The translations under genes were made by a program, and so were the position numbers. Below are positions 1 to 8,691 of a stretch of DNA of 28,075 nucleotides, in pieces. The notes under the pieces were generated by a model. That model had not been told where the DNA came from. It saw only the letters and a program-made list of their open reading frames with translations, and did no database searches. Source of the stretch: AB-629-J13 sp964518835 (lineage in GTDB: Bacteria; Fidelibacterota; Marinisomatia; Marinisomatales; AB-629-J13); NCBI GenBank assembly GCA_964518835.1, contig CAZFKU010000014.1, positions 1 to 28,075 on the forward strand, read 5' to 3'. Numbering within the stretch: the first letter of the stretch is position 1; the number at the start of each line of letters is the position of its first letter.

Positions 1-48
1 CCTCCTGGGCCACAACCAGGTGCTCTAACCAGCTGAGCTACACCCACC
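1..48 (-). tRNA. tRNA-His (anticodon GTG), 3' part cut by window edge
   Basis: Read on the minus strand, the segment starts with the extra 5' G characteristic of tRNA-His (position 48), followed by acceptor strand GTGGGTG (47-41), TA, D-stem GCTC/GAGC, and an anticodon arm CCTGG-TTGTGGC-CCAGG whose loop gives anticodon GTG. The variable loop, T-arm and 3' acceptor strand lie beyond position 1. A TATATT hexamer (59-64, minus strand) stands about 11 bases upstream of the mature 5' end and may be its -10 box, but no good -35 is seen. Cloverleaf pairing is directly visible, so the identity is firm; only the missing 3' half is unseen. Confidence 0.93.
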
Positions 49-159
49 ATCGTCTCCAAATATACTCAGTTGGAGCGGGCAAAATTAGAGGGGATTGCCA
101 CCTAAAAACAAACTAAAACACCACTAAATATTAAATCAAATTCAACCGTAATTTCTGCC

Positions 160-1527
160 ATGCGTCTGCTGAACAGGTACATCCTAAAAGAGCTTTTTCT
201 TCCCTTCTGCTATTCCCTGCTCATCATTATTTTTATTTTGTTCACAAATTTCCTATTAAGGGCAGTAGACCGCTTTTTAGGGAAGGGAATTGACCTGCCG
301 ATCATTTTAGAATATCTCTTTTTTAATCTGGCATGGATCGTCTCACTGGCAGTTCCCATGGCTGTTCTCATCGCCACACTCATGACTTTTGGAAGGATGA
401 GTGAAGATAATGAAATAAACGCCATGAGGGCCACAGGGATCAGCTTCCTTACCATCATCAGACCTGCAATTCTGTTCGGGATCATTATCTGCATGTTGCT
501 GATTTACTTCAATAATTTTATCCTTCCGGAGATGAATTTCAGGGCACGATTGCTGTCCGGTGATATTTACCGAAAACGACCGGGGCTGAACATCAATCCG
601 GGACATTTCATAGATGATATTCCCGATTACAGCATGATCATCCGTGGGAAAAAAGACGATGTGATGGAAGATGTCCGCATTTTCAGTAAAAATAACAGGG
701 ATCTTCAAACCAGTATTCATTCGAAAACCGGAACTTTGTCCACCATTGATGATGCAATAATTCTTACCCTATTTAATGGTGAAATTCATGAAATGGATTT
801 GAAAAATTACGAAAATTATCGCCGGATCGAATTCATGAAGCATGTGATCACGGTCCCTGCAGATGACCTGCTTCTGAATCGCAGGGATTCTTCCAGCCGT
901 ACCGACAGGGAAATGAATGTACCCACGATGATAGAAAGAAAAAAATATTATCATGATCGAATTGAGAAAATCCATCATCGCCTTGCGAGATCATTCGAAA
1001 GAGCTACAGGTGACAGTATATTTCCTCCCTCTGTAAAAGTTGGAATGGATTTGGTTGCAGAACATAGATCCCGTCTGGAAATTGATACCACTCGAACACA
1101 TCACGAAAAACAAAGGAACCTGAGACGGTTATCACGGCTGGAAAGTCAGGTGAAAAATGAACATAACCTGATAAAAAATTATTCCCGTAACATCAACAAA
1201 TATGGTGTGGAGATTCATAAGAAGTTTTCTCTGCCCGTTGCATGCATCCTTTTCGCCATAGCCGGAGCCAGTCTGGGTGTTCTCACAAAAAAAGGAGGGT
1301 TTGCTATCGGAACCAGCTTGAGCCTGGGATTTTTTATTGTGTATTATATTTTCCTCATTGGCGGAGAAGATATGGCAGACAGGAATATAGTGAGTCCATT
1401 TGTTGGATTGTGGACACCAAATATAATTTTAATGATCATCGGACTTTTTTTGACCCTTCACACCGTCCGGGAACAAGCTCCATTCAGATTTCCAAAACTG
1501 TTTAAAAAGAAAGAAAAAGAAAACTAA
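160..1527 (+). CDS. LptF/LptG-family permease (YjgP/YjgQ), LPS export ABC transporter subunit
   Basis: This 455-residue protein is an inner-membrane permease of the Lpt machinery that, with LptB2 and its LptF/LptG partner, extracts lipopolysaccharide and passes it to LptC/LptA. The N-terminus MRLLNRYILKELFLPF is typical of the family. Three hydrophobic segments lie around residues 13-35, 52-80 and 98-120, then a hydrophilic periplasmic region, then three more segments around 355-375, 380-405 and 415-438, giving the family's 6-TM plan. It is about 90 residues longer than E. coli LptF/LptG; the extra length is a charged, heptad-like stretch around residues 255-345. I cannot tell LptF from LptG. 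The ATG has no clear Shine-Dalgarno. The phosphorylase gene begins 2 nt after its stop. It implies a diderm, LPS-bearing cell. Confidence 0.9.
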   Translation: MRLLNRYILKELFLPFCYSLLIIIFILFTNFLLRAVDRFLGKGIDLPIILEYLFFNLAWIVSLAVPMAVLIATLMTFGRMSEDNEINAMRATGISFLTIIRPAILFGIIICMLLIYFNNFILPEMNFRARLLSGDIYRKRPGLNINPGHFIDDIPDYSMIIRGKKDDVMEDVRIFSKNNRDLQTSIHSKTGTLSTIDDAIILTLFNGEIHEMDLKNYENYRRIEFMKHVITVPADDLLLNRRDSSSRTDREMNVPTMIERKKYYHDRIEKIHHRLARSFERATGDSIFPPSVKVGMDLVAEHRSRLEIDTTRTHHEKQRNLRRLSRLESQVKNEHNLIKNYSRNINKYGVEIHKKFSLPVACILFAIAGASLGVLTKKGGFAIGTSLSLGFFIVYYIFLIGGEDMADRNIVSPFVGLWTPNIILMIIGLFLTLHTVREQAPFRFPKLFKKKEKEN

Positions 1528-1529
1528 AA

Positions 1530-2828
1530 TTGAACATTTCTGATATAATTTCCCGGAAACAAAAAGGATTTTCCGCACCCAAATATGAATTAGAACCCTT
1601 CATAAATAATTATGTTCAAGGTCATGTGTCTGATGAAGAAATGACAAATTGGCTTAAAGCAGTTTTTGAACATGGCATGGAACCGGAAGAACTGAATGGT
1701 TTTATCGAAATTATGGTGAATTCCGGTAAACGGTTGGATTTTTCACATCTGAATACCTTTGTTGCAGATAAACACAGTACCGGCGGAGTGGGTGATAAGA
1801 TCTCTCTCATTCTTGCACCTCTTCTGGCTGCTGCAGGAATGGCAATTCCGATGATCAGCGGCAGAGCTTTGGGGCATACCGGGGGAACATTGGACAAATT
1901 GGAATCCATTCCCGGATTTTCCACTCAACTGTCCCTGACACAATTTCAAAATCAAGTAGAGAAAATTGGCTTATCAATGATCGGACAAACCGATGAAATC
2001 TGTCCCGCTGATAAAAAAATGTACGCTCTCAGAGATGCAACGGGAACGGTTGAATCATTTCCGCTTATTGTCGGATCCATCATGAGTAAAAAAATTGCTG
2101 AAGGATTGAATGGATTGGTATTGGATGTGAAAACTGGTAACGGTGCTTTCATGAAAACACATAACGATGCAAAAAAATTGGGTACTCTGCTTAAAGAAGC
2201 AGGAGAAAATTCCGGGATTCAGACAGATGTGATTTTTTCCAACATGAACCAGCCTTTGGGCAGATTTTCCGGATGCTGGTGCGAAGTGACAGAAGCGATT
2301 GAGTGCCTTAATGGAATAGGTCCGGAAGATACAGTTGAACTCACTCTTGAATTGGCTTCGAAATTAATGGTTCAGGGAAAATTGGCACAAACTCCAGCAG
2401 AAGGAAAGAGCAGGGTCAGAAAATTATTAACTAATGGATCGGCATTTGAAAAATTCATTGAAATGGTGGGAGTTCAGGGAGGAGACTCACATTCTCTCCT
2501 CAACCCGGATAAGATTCATGTCCCATCGGAAGAAATTATCATTAAAGCTAATAAATCCGGTTTTGTGGAATACATGGATACATATTCAATCGGAATTGCC
2601 TGTGCTATTGCAGGATGTGGTTATATGAAATCAAATGATGTAATTGATCCAACTGCCGGTTTGGAATGTTATGTTAAGGTCGGAAGCGAATTAAAAGAGG
2701 GCGATCCTATGTTCAGAATCTTTAATTCAAATAAATCAAAATTAACTGAGGCAGAAAATAAATTAAAAAATGTAGCGAAAATTGGAGAATCCCATAAAAC
2801 GGAGCAATTGATTTTGGACTCTTTATAA
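1530..2828 (+). CDS. deoA: Thymidine/pyrimidine-nucleoside phosphorylase
   Basis: This 432-residue protein phosphorolyses thymidine (or pyrimidine nucleosides generally) to the free base and (deoxy)ribose 1-phosphate in nucleoside salvage. Length and layout fit the DeoA/Pdp family: an N-terminal helical domain, KHSTGGVGDK at residues 81-90 (phosphate and Lys/Ser binding), the family signature SGRALGHTGGTLDKLE at about 110-125, and the YALRDATGTVESFPL region carrying substrate Arg and Lys. The start is TTG at 1530, 2 nt after the permease stop; no ATG lies nearby, and the N-terminus aligns well with family members from this codon, so translational coupling is likely. The protein cannot be assigned to DeoA rather than Pdp specificity by eye. 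It ends 7 bp before the convergent toxin gene. Confidence 0.92.
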   Translation: MNISDIISRKQKGFSAPKYELEPFINNYVQGHVSDEEMTNWLKAVFEHGMEPEELNGFIEIMVNSGKRLDFSHLNTFVADKHSTGGVGDKISLILAPLLAAAGMAIPMISGRALGHTGGTLDKLESIPGFSTQLSLTQFQNQVEKIGLSMIGQTDEICPADKKMYALRDATGTVESFPLIVGSIMSKKIAEGLNGLVLDVKTGNGAFMKTHNDAKKLGTLLKEAGENSGIQTDVIFSNMNQPLGRFSGCWCEVTEAIECLNGIGPEDTVELTLELASKLMVQGKLAQTPAEGKSRVRKLLTNGSAFEKFIEMVGVQGGDSHSLLNPDKIHVPSEEIIIKANKSGFVEYMDTYSIGIACAIAGCGYMKSNDVIDPTAGLECYVKVGSELKEGDPMFRIFNSNKSKLTEAENKLKNVAKIGESHKTEQLILDSL

Positions 2829-2835
2829 AAAATAT

Positions 2836-3102
2836 CTATTCGTAATGAGTCCACATTCTAATAATTTTAATGATTTTTTCTTTTTCAAGGATTTGATAAA
2901 CTAAACGATGTTGTTTATTTATCCGTCTTGACAAAAAACCATCCAGTTTGCCATTTAGTTTCTCAAAAGATGGTGGATATGCAAATGGGTCTTTTTGAAT
3001 TATCTCTAATATTGACTCAACTTTTTCTTTTAAATGACTATGTGTGATTTTTTTAGCATCTTTCTTTGCTTGGGGAGAATAAAGTAAACGATACACTACC
3101 AA
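2836..3102 (-). CDS. YoeB/Txe-type toxin (RelE superfamily mRNA interferase)
   Basis: This 88-residue basic protein has the RelE-fold pattern of Txe/YoeB toxins, which cleave mRNA at the ribosomal A site. The C-terminal signature is clear: DGFLSRRINKQHRLVY (54-69) followed by a strand and a terminal HYE. By analogy with YoeB, catalytic candidates are Glu47, Arg60 or Arg66 and His86, all present, so the toxin looks intact. The start is TTG at 3102, overlapping the end of the antitoxin gene by 7 nt, the usual arrangement for translationally coupled toxin-antitoxin pairs; a GTG two codons in (3096) is the alternative. It is convergent with the phosphorylase gene, 7 bp away, with no visible terminator between. 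Confidence 0.85.
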   Translation of the reverse strand: MVVYRLLYSPQAKKDAKKITHSHLKEKVESILEIIQKDPFAYPPSFEKLNGKLDGFLSRRINKQHRLVYQILEKEKIIKIIRMWTHYE

Positions 3103-3323
3103 TCTAAATCTTCACTATACTCACTTAAATCCCGTTTTGCTTCAGATATAATTGAATCAGCCATACCCGGAATGTTCATAAGATAATCCGTATCTGATTC
3201 ATTTGATTTTTTACTTTTTAAAAAATTTATAAAATCTAAAACTTCCTTCACGTCTAAAGGGGATAGCTCTTCGAGATTTTCATTTATTTTTTCTTTGATT
3301 TTCACATTCATAACCGTTCTCAT
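3096..3323 (-). CDS. Antitoxin of the YoeB/Txe-like pair
   Basis: This 75-residue acidic protein precedes and overlaps the toxin gene, the standard antitoxin position. Its C-terminal part (DTDYLMNIPGMADSIISEAK, about 45-64, then an acidic tail ending in DLDW) resembles the toxin-wrapping tail of YefM/Axe-type antitoxins. The N-terminal part (KINENLEELSPLDVKEVLDFINFLKSKK) looks more like a short dimerising helix pair of the DUF2281 kind than the usual Phd/YefM DNA-binding fold. The start is ATG at 3323; a second in-frame ATG at 3311 is equally possible because neither has a strong Shine-Dalgarno. A candidate promoter lies about 50 bp upstream. The partner assignment rests on context and is firmer than the family name. 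Confidence 0.8.
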   Translation of the reverse strand: MRTVMNVKIKEKINENLEELSPLDVKEVLDFINFLKSKKSNESDTDYLMNIPGMADSIISEAKRDLSEYSEDLDW

Positions 3324-3371
3324 TTAATTTGATATTAAAAATTACAAATTATTTGATGAACCTTATTAAAC

Positions 3372-3399
3372 ATTTTATCCCAACTGTTATTTTTGTCGA
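3372..3399 (-). promoter_or_regulatory. Candidate sigma70-type promoter of the toxin-antitoxin operon
   Basis: On the minus strand TCGACA (3394-3399) and TAAAAT (3372-3377) are separated by 16 nt, each 5/6 to the sigma70 consensus. The inferred start is near 3365, giving a leader of about 40 nt before the antitoxin ATG. Position and spacing are right, but the region is A+T-rich and chance matches are possible. Confidence 0.4.
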
Positions 3400-3429
3400 T
3401 GAATGGAAAATGGTGTTAATTTATGTTTA

Positions 3430-3445
3430 GAGTAAAATTTTACTC
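3430..3445. repeat. 16-bp perfect palindrome upstream of the toxin-antitoxin promoter
   Basis: GAGTAAAATTTTACTC is perfectly self-complementary. It lies in the 165-bp gap between the penicillin-binding protein gene and the antitoxin gene, about 30 bp upstream of the proposed -35 box. A dimeric regulator such as the antitoxin or toxin-antitoxin complex could bind here; this is inference. It has no loop and no T-run, so it is not a terminator. Confidence 0.45.
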
Positions 3446-3488
3446 ATGACAATAGATACGTGCGAAATTCTCAAAACCGGTTTTTTAT

Positions 3489-5594
3489 TCATGGACTTTT
3501 GTGCACCCTGCATTTTTCCCCGGGCTGAGTTCCTTCAATAAATAGTTCTTTTTCTACAGGACACAATCCCAAAGGTATTTTTTTTGATTCTGAACAAATC
3601 TCAAAAGTCTTTATATCATCCGGGCGTTTAAAGTCTGTATTCTTCAATTCCAAAGTTTTATACGCTTCCCTCATAAATCGTGCCCAAACAGGAAGAGCAG
3701 CTCTGCTCCCATCCTGTTTTTGCCCCAGGCTGATGGAATAATCATCCACGCCAAACCAGACCCCCGCAACCAAATGAGGAGAAAAACCTACAAACCAGGC
3801 ATCACTGTAGCCTTGAGTTGTCCCTGTTTTTCCTGCTGCCGGTGCATAAAATTTATATTTCCACCGGGCACTCCCACCGGTCCCTGCATCTACAACAGTC
3901 TTCAGTAAATTCGTCATCATATAACTTGTAGCAGGACGAAGAACTTCCTCCTGAAAAGGATAAAACTCCTTGATGACATTCCCATAGCGGTCTTCAATTC
4001 GTGTGATGGCAAAGGGTTGGGAAAAAATCCCCCCTGTGGCAAATACTCCATAGGCTGAAATAACATCCAATGGAATGACCTCCGATGTTCCCAGAGCAAT
4101 GGCATCTACTGCACGAATATCTGTTGAAATTCCCAGTCTTTTTGCTGTATTCTTTACTTCCCTCGCCGGTACAAGTTCCTGTACAAGCCGGACAGAAATC
4201 AAGTTCAGTGATCGTCTCAACCCTTCCCTGAGTGTTGTGAGTCCTCCCGTACTTTCATCGTAATTTCTGGGCATCCATTTTTCCCACTCCCCATTGGCAT
4301 TTTGTACATTAAGGACAACCGGTTGATTCAGCAACTGTGTGGTTACAGGATAATCATTATCTATTGCTGTAGCATAAACAAATGGCTTGAATACTGAACC
4401 GGGTTGGCGGGCAGCCTGAACCGCACGATTAAACTGGTCATGGTAATCCGGTCGTCCTCCAACCATTGCTAAAATACTTCCTGTTTTCGGGTCAAGTGCA
4501 ACAAATGCTGTTTGAACCAAAAGCTGTTCCCTTAATTCCTTGTACAGTTCTGCTTCGCCCTTTATCATCAACCTTACTGAATCTTCGGGATAAATACCAA
4601 AATATCCTAATTTTGAAAATTCATCCTCATCTTTAAATAGTCTGCGATTTAATGCTTCCTGATTTTTTTTGACGGACTTCATGATCATCTCTTCTGCTAT
4701 TTCCTGCAGTCTCGAATCCAGAGTTGTATATACTTTTAGTCCGTCCCTGTAAATATTGATTCCCAGCTCATCATCAATTTTTTCCAGAGATCGCCGAACA
4801 TATTCCGTGAAATAAGGTGCCTTACCCGGGAGAGGTTCATCAATGATACTTTCCAATCCTTTATAAAAATTGAAATTATAATCCTCAATATCAATGAGTT
4901 CCTGATCCAACATCAATTTCAAAACCGTATTTCTGCGACCTAATGCTTTTTCCGGATAGCGAATGGGAGAATAATTTGCCGGGGATGGCAGAAGTCCTAC
5001 CAAAAGAGCGGATTCATCCAATGTCAATTCCGAGGCTGATTTACCGAAAAACCGCTTAGCACCGGATTCTACTCCATAAGTCCCGTGTCCAAAATGCACG
5101 GTATTCAAGTACATTTCAAGGATTTCATCTTTGGTGTAAGTACGTTCAATTTGAATTGCAGTGATAACTTCTTTTAATTTTCGGGTGATATTGTCTTCGA
5201 ATCCAATGGATTTGTACAGATTGCGAGCCAACTGTTGTGACAATGTACTGAATCCCTGACGGTAGCTTAGGGAAAGGACATTCACGACGATCGCCCTGGC
5301 AACACTCCTCAATGAAATACCCCAGTGCTCCCTGAATCTCCGGTCTTCTGAGGCAATGGCTGCATTTCGCATGTGCTGGGGTATATCTCCCAATTCCGTG
5401 AAAACCCGTTTCTGAAAAAACAGTTCGTGGAGTACAACCTCATCACGGGAATAAATTCGTGTCACCAAATCCGGATCGAAATTCTCCAGTTTTTCCAATG
5501 AAGGGAGATTCCGGGAAAGGATAAAAATGTAAATTACCGAAAAAATTCCGATTCCAAAAATCAATAGAATACAATGGAATATAATTTTTCTCAT
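3489..5594 (-). CDS. Class A penicillin-binding protein (PBP1A family), bifunctional transglycosylase/transpeptidase
   Basis: This 701-residue protein polymerises glycan strands and crosslinks peptidoglycan at the outer face of the inner membrane. A single signal-anchor helix (about 5-27) is followed by a GT51 transglycosylase domain (about 45-220) with catalytic Glu83 in IASEDRRF, the GFSTLSQQLARN motif (114-125; usually GxSTITQQ) and IERTYTKDEILEMYLN. A linker leads to the transpeptidase domain with the three penicillin-binding motifs SVFK (400-403), SLN (462-464) and KTGT (589-592), so both activities look intact. The C-terminus has Cys667, Cys678 and Cys695, as in many PBP1A proteins of this type. 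It sits 95 bp downstream of fumC in the same direction and may be separately transcribed. Confidence 0.93.
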   Translation of the reverse strand: MRKIIFHCILLIFGIGIFSVIYIFILSRNLPSLEKLENFDPDLVTRIYSRDEVVLHELFFQKRVFTELGDIPQHMRNAAIASEDRRFREHWGISLRSVARAIVVNVLSLSYRQGFSTLSQQLARNLYKSIGFEDNITRKLKEVITAIQIERTYTKDEILEMYLNTVHFGHGTYGVESGAKRFFGKSASELTLDESALLVGLLPSPANYSPIRYPEKALGRRNTVLKLMLDQELIDIEDYNFNFYKGLESIIDEPLPGKAPYFTEYVRRSLEKIDDELGINIYRDGLKVYTTLDSRLQEIAEEMIMKSVKKNQEALNRRLFKDEDEFSKLGYFGIYPEDSVRLMIKGEAELYKELREQLLVQTAFVALDPKTGSILAMVGGRPDYHDQFNRAVQAARQPGSVFKPFVYATAIDNDYPVTTQLLNQPVVLNVQNANGEWEKWMPRNYDESTGGLTTLREGLRRSLNLISVRLVQELVPAREVKNTAKRLGISTDIRAVDAIALGTSEVIPLDVISAYGVFATGGIFSQPFAITRIEDRYGNVIKEFYPFQEEVLRPATSYMMTNLLKTVVDAGTGGSARWKYKFYAPAAGKTGTTQGYSDAWFVGFSPHLVAGVWFGVDDYSISLGQKQDGSRAALPVWARFMREAYKTLELKNTDFKRPDDIKTFEICSESKKIPLGLCPVEKELFIEGTQPGEKCRVHKSP

Positions 5595-5689
5595 AGAGAG
5601 TAACGAATAATGAATTTAAGTTTTAATGAATGGAAAAGGTGTGGTCACTAAACACCTTACGGTATCCGGACAATACAGTTCCGTTTTAT

Positions 5690-7108
5690 CTATGAATTTT
5701 CCCGTGAAGGGGAAATCATATTTTCCGGTTGAACCAAACGGTCAAATTCCTCACCGGTTAAATATCCCAATTCGATGATGGCTTCCCGCAGTGTGGTTCC
5801 ATCTCTGTGGGCTTTTTTCGCAACTTTTGCTGCTTTGTCATATCCGATATGAGGATTTAAGGCAGTAACCAACATGAGTGAATTGTGCAGATTATCATGG
5901 ATTTGTTTTTCGTTTGCCTTCAGACCATCCACGGCATTTTTTCGAAACGAATCACAAGCATCTGCCAACAAAGAAATGGATTGTAAAATATTAAATGCTA
6001 AAACCGGACGAAATACATTCAACTCAAAATGTCCGTTTGCGCCTGCCATCGTAATGGTTGTATCATTTCCCATAATCTGTGTACACACCATGGTCATAGC
6101 TTCGCATTGAGTTGGGTTTACTTTACCCGGCATGATGGAACTCCCCGGTTCATTTTCCGGTAATATTAATTCACCAATTCCTGATCTTGGTCCGCTGGCA
6201 AGGAGACGAATGTCATTCGCAATTTTGAATAATGACCCTGCCAGAGTCCTCAAAGCACCGGACAATTCAACGATACAATCTTGCCCTGCCATTGCTTCAA
6301 ACTTGTTTGGAGCCGAAACGAATTGGAATCCGGAAAGATTGCTGATTTCTGATGCCATTTTTTCCCCATAGCCTTCCAATGTGTTCAGTCCTGTTCCCAC
6401 TGCGGTTCCGCCTACTGCAAGTTCTTTGCAGTCCGTCAATCCTCTGTTTATCCGGGCGATCCCATGTTCCACCATGGACGCATAACCGGAAATTTCCTGT
6501 CCAAGACTTAAGGGTGTGGCATCCTGAAGATGGGTGCGTCCTAATTTAATGATGTCAGAAAATTCGCCGGCTTTTTTATCTAGGGATTCCCGTAATTTTT
6601 CCAGAGAAGGAAGCAACCGTTCATTACAGCTCATGACCGCAGCGATATTAATAGCAGAAGGAAACGTATCGTTGGTTGACTGGGACTTATTTACATGATC
6701 GTTGGGATGAACCGGATCTTTGGATCCCATTTCACCGCCCAGAATTTCAATAGCTCGGTTGGAAATCACTTCATTAAAATTCATGTTGGTTTGAGTCCCG
6801 CTCCCGGTTTGCCACACGACCAGAGGGAAATGTTCGTCCAATTCCCCGTTTATGACCTCATCACATGCTTCTGAAATAGCATCCCTGAGTTCCAAATCGA
6901 GCAGCCCTAATTCCGTGTTAATCCGTGCTGCAGCTTTTTTTAATATTCCATAGGCACGGATGAATTCACGGGGGAAATGTTCTTTTCCAATTTTAAAATT
7001 ATCCAGGGACCTTTGTGTTTGTGCTCCCCAATACACAGAAGATAATACCTGAATTTCCCCCATGGAATCTTTTTCACTTCTCATTGCATTGTTTTCAGAA
7101 GAATTCAT
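5690..7108 (-). CDS. fumC: Fumarate hydratase class II
   Basis: This 472-residue enzyme interconverts fumarate and L-malate in the TCA cycle (cytosolic, iron-independent homotetramer). The family landmarks are all visible: TGSGTQTNMN (101-110), GRTHLQDATP (190-199, catalytic His193) and the flexible-loop signature GSSIMPGKVN (322-331). The chosen ATG at 7108 has GGGTG at 6 nt spacing on the minus strand; compared with E. coli FumC it adds about 8 residues before MRSEKDSMG, and a second ATG at 7084 starts exactly there but lacks a Shine-Dalgarno. It lies 27 nt after the CBS-domain gene and downstream of korAB, suggesting a TCA-cycle operon. Confidence 0.95.
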   Translation of the reverse strand: MNSSENNAMRSEKDSMGEIQVLSSVYWGAQTQRSLDNFKIGKEHFPREFIRAYGILKKAAARINTELGLLDLELRDAISEACDEVINGELDEHFPLVVWQTGSGTQTNMNFNEVISNRAIEILGGEMGSKDPVHPNDHVNKSQSTNDTFPSAINIAAVMSCNERLLPSLEKLRESLDKKAGEFSDIIKLGRTHLQDATPLSLGQEISGYASMVEHGIARINRGLTDCKELAVGGTAVGTGLNTLEGYGEKMASEISNLSGFQFVSAPNKFEAMAGQDCIVELSGALRTLAGSLFKIANDIRLLASGPRSGIGELILPENEPGSSIMPGKVNPTQCEAMTMVCTQIMGNDTTITMAGANGHFELNVFRPVLAFNILQSISLLADACDSFRKNAVDGLKANEKQIHDNLHNSLMLVTALNPHIGYDKAAKVAKKAHRDGTTLREAIIELGYLTGEEFDRLVQPENMISPSRENS

Positions 7109-7135
7109 TTTTTCACCCGTCTCCCGGGAAATAAA

Positions 7136-7666
7136 TTATCCCCCTTCTTGGTTGCTTTGTTTTCTCAAGGGTTTAGGAGGCAGATTCATTATTTCCTCAT
7201 GAAAGACATGACCCAGATGTTCTACAATATCTAAAATACTTATCATTCCCTTTGGATGATTTTTTTTATCTACAATGGGAATATGCCTGAATCCGCCATC
7301 CACCATCATATTTAAGGCAAAAGAAATCGGATCCCCCATCCTGAGTGTATGAGGATCAGGAGTCATAAAATTCCGAATGATTGACTCCTTAAAATTCAAT
7401 TTTTTCCCCAGCACATTTAGAACTATATCTCTTTCCGTAAATATTCCACTGACTTTTTTATCCCTGGTTAATACGACACAACTGGTTGAGTTCTTTTGAA
7501 ATGATTTTAGTATTTCGTCCAACGATTTATCTTCTGATCGGGTAATACTTTTCTTTGCAAGTGTTCGTATGGGATCTTTTAGTTGAATGGCAGCTGGAAT
7601 TTTAGGCTCAATCCAGGCTTCATTCTCATCCATTTGAGTTAATTCATCATCAAATATATCTATCAT
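7136..7666 (-). CDS. Two-CBS-domain protein
   Basis: This 176-residue soluble protein consists almost entirely of a CBS pair (Bateman module), which senses adenine nucleotides or related ligands. CBS1 covers about residues 30-90 with the GIFTERDIV motif (74-82), CBS2 about 98-155 with FMTPDP, GGFRHIPIVD (124-133) and GMISILDIVEHL (140-151). There is no other enzymatic domain, so it is probably a regulator or adaptor. The ATG at 7666 has a good AGAGGT ribosome site overlapping the end of korB, 9 nt away. Lying between korB and fumC, it could tune this metabolic step to energy charge, but that is inferred from position only. Confidence 0.88.
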   Translation of the reverse strand: MIDIFDDELTQMDENEAWIEPKIPAAIQLKDPIRTLAKKSITRSEDKSLDEILKSFQKNSTSCVVLTRDKKVSGIFTERDIVLNVLGKKLNFKESIIRNFMTPDPHTLRMGDPISFALNMMVDGGFRHIPIVDKKNHPKGMISILDIVEHLGHVFHEEIMNLPPKPLRKQSNQEGG

Positions 7667-7675
7667 ATTTTACCT

Positions 7676-8689
7676 CTACACTTTCCAAGTATGACCGTTC
7701 CGGAACAGGGTGTCTAAATCCCCTTCTCCCTGTTGATTGACTGCATTTGTCATTTGATCAATCAAAAGTTTTTCATACGGAGGTTTTTCTTCACGGTAAA
7801 TGATACCAATTGGAGTTGGAAATCCGTCTTTGTGAGTTAATTCACTCAAAAGCAATCCCTGGATTTTATTGGATTCATCATGTACCAGGATGTCATCAAT
7901 TGAGAATTTTTTTCCGATCTCTACTACCTCCAATTTTGCTTCAGCGAGACGCATTCCCTTATTTCTCTCTTTCCCAAAGATCATGGGTTTTCCCTGTTCC
8001 AAAATTAACTGGGTTTCCATTTTTAATTCCCGGTCAGTCAGGTTAGCGAAAGCTCCATCGTTAAACACCCAGCAATTCTGGTAGATTTCTACAAAAGAAG
8101 TACCGCTGTGTTGATGAGCTTCCTTTAATAAATGTTGCAAATGTTTTTGTTCCCTGTCAATTCCCCGGGCGATAAACGTACCTCCTGCTCCCAATGCAAG
8201 CTGAGGAGGATTAAAAGGATAATCCACACTACCGAGGGGAGTAGATTTGGAGACATGCCCCTGGGCAGATGTAGGGGAATATTGCCCTTTAGTCAGTCCG
8301 TACACTTCATTATTAAATAGTAAAATATTGATATCCAGATTACGTCTTAAAATATGGATAAAGTGATTTCCGCCGATGCTCATGGCGTCACCATCACCGG
8401 TGACAACCCAAACAGACAGATCAGGATTGGCTAATTTTGCACCTGTTGCTAATGCCGTACCTCTGCCGTGGATTGAATGAAATCCAAATGTATCCATATA
8501 ATAGGGAAACCTGCTTGAGCATCCAATTCCGGATACGATGAGAAAATTTTCCCGGGGAACACCTAAACCTGGGAAAACTTTCTGAACCTGGGCGAGAATG
8601 GCATAATCTCCGCACCCCGGACACCATCTTACATCCTGGTCTGAAATAAAATCTTTTCTAGTTAATGTTGATTCCGTAGAAACACTCAT
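7676..8689 (-). CDS. korB: 2-oxoglutarate:ferredoxin oxidoreductase, beta subunit
   Basis: This is the thiamine-pyrophosphate and [4Fe-4S] subunit that, with KorA, converts 2-oxoglutarate and CoA to succinyl-CoA, passing electrons to ferredoxin. Counted from an upstream TTG (8695), cluster-ligand cysteines are seen in WCPGCGDY (Cys25, Cys28), GIGCSSR (Cys59) and NCWVFNDGAF (Cys208), and the TPP motif starts GDGDAMSIGGN at residue 100 and ends LLFNN. I start the gene at ATG 8689: it has GGAG 8 nt upstream and follows the korA TGA by 2 nt, whereas the TTG at 8695 has no comparable site. The fused-KorA arrangement and the beta sequence favour 2-oxoglutarate over pyruvate, although substrate cannot be proven by eye. 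Confidence 0.92.
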   Translation of the reverse strand: MSVSTESTLTRKDFISDQDVRWCPGCGDYAILAQVQKVFPGLGVPRENFLIVSGIGCSSRFPYYMDTFGFHSIHGRGTALATGAKLANPDLSVWVVTGDGDAMSIGGNHFIHILRRNLDINILLFNNEVYGLTKGQYSPTSAQGHVSKSTPLGSVDYPFNPPQLALGAGGTFIARGIDREQKHLQHLLKEAHQHSGTSFVEIYQNCWVFNDGAFANLTDRELKMETQLILEQGKPMIFGKERNKGMRLAEAKLEVVEIGKKFSIDDILVHDESNKIQGLLLSELTHKDGFPTPIGIIYREEKPPYEKLLIDQMTNAVNQQGEGDLDTLFRNGHTWKV

Positions 8690-8691
8690 GT

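Noticed and set aside
54..75. CTCCAA/TTGGAG inverted repeat between the tRNA and the permease gene
   Set aside because: The stem is only 6 bp with a 10-nt loop and it overlaps the likely tRNA promoter; no independent support.
3473..3484. Palindrome AAAACCGGTTTT just after the penicillin-binding protein stop
   Set aside because: It has no loop and a stem of A-T pairs if CCGG forms the loop; not a credible terminator.
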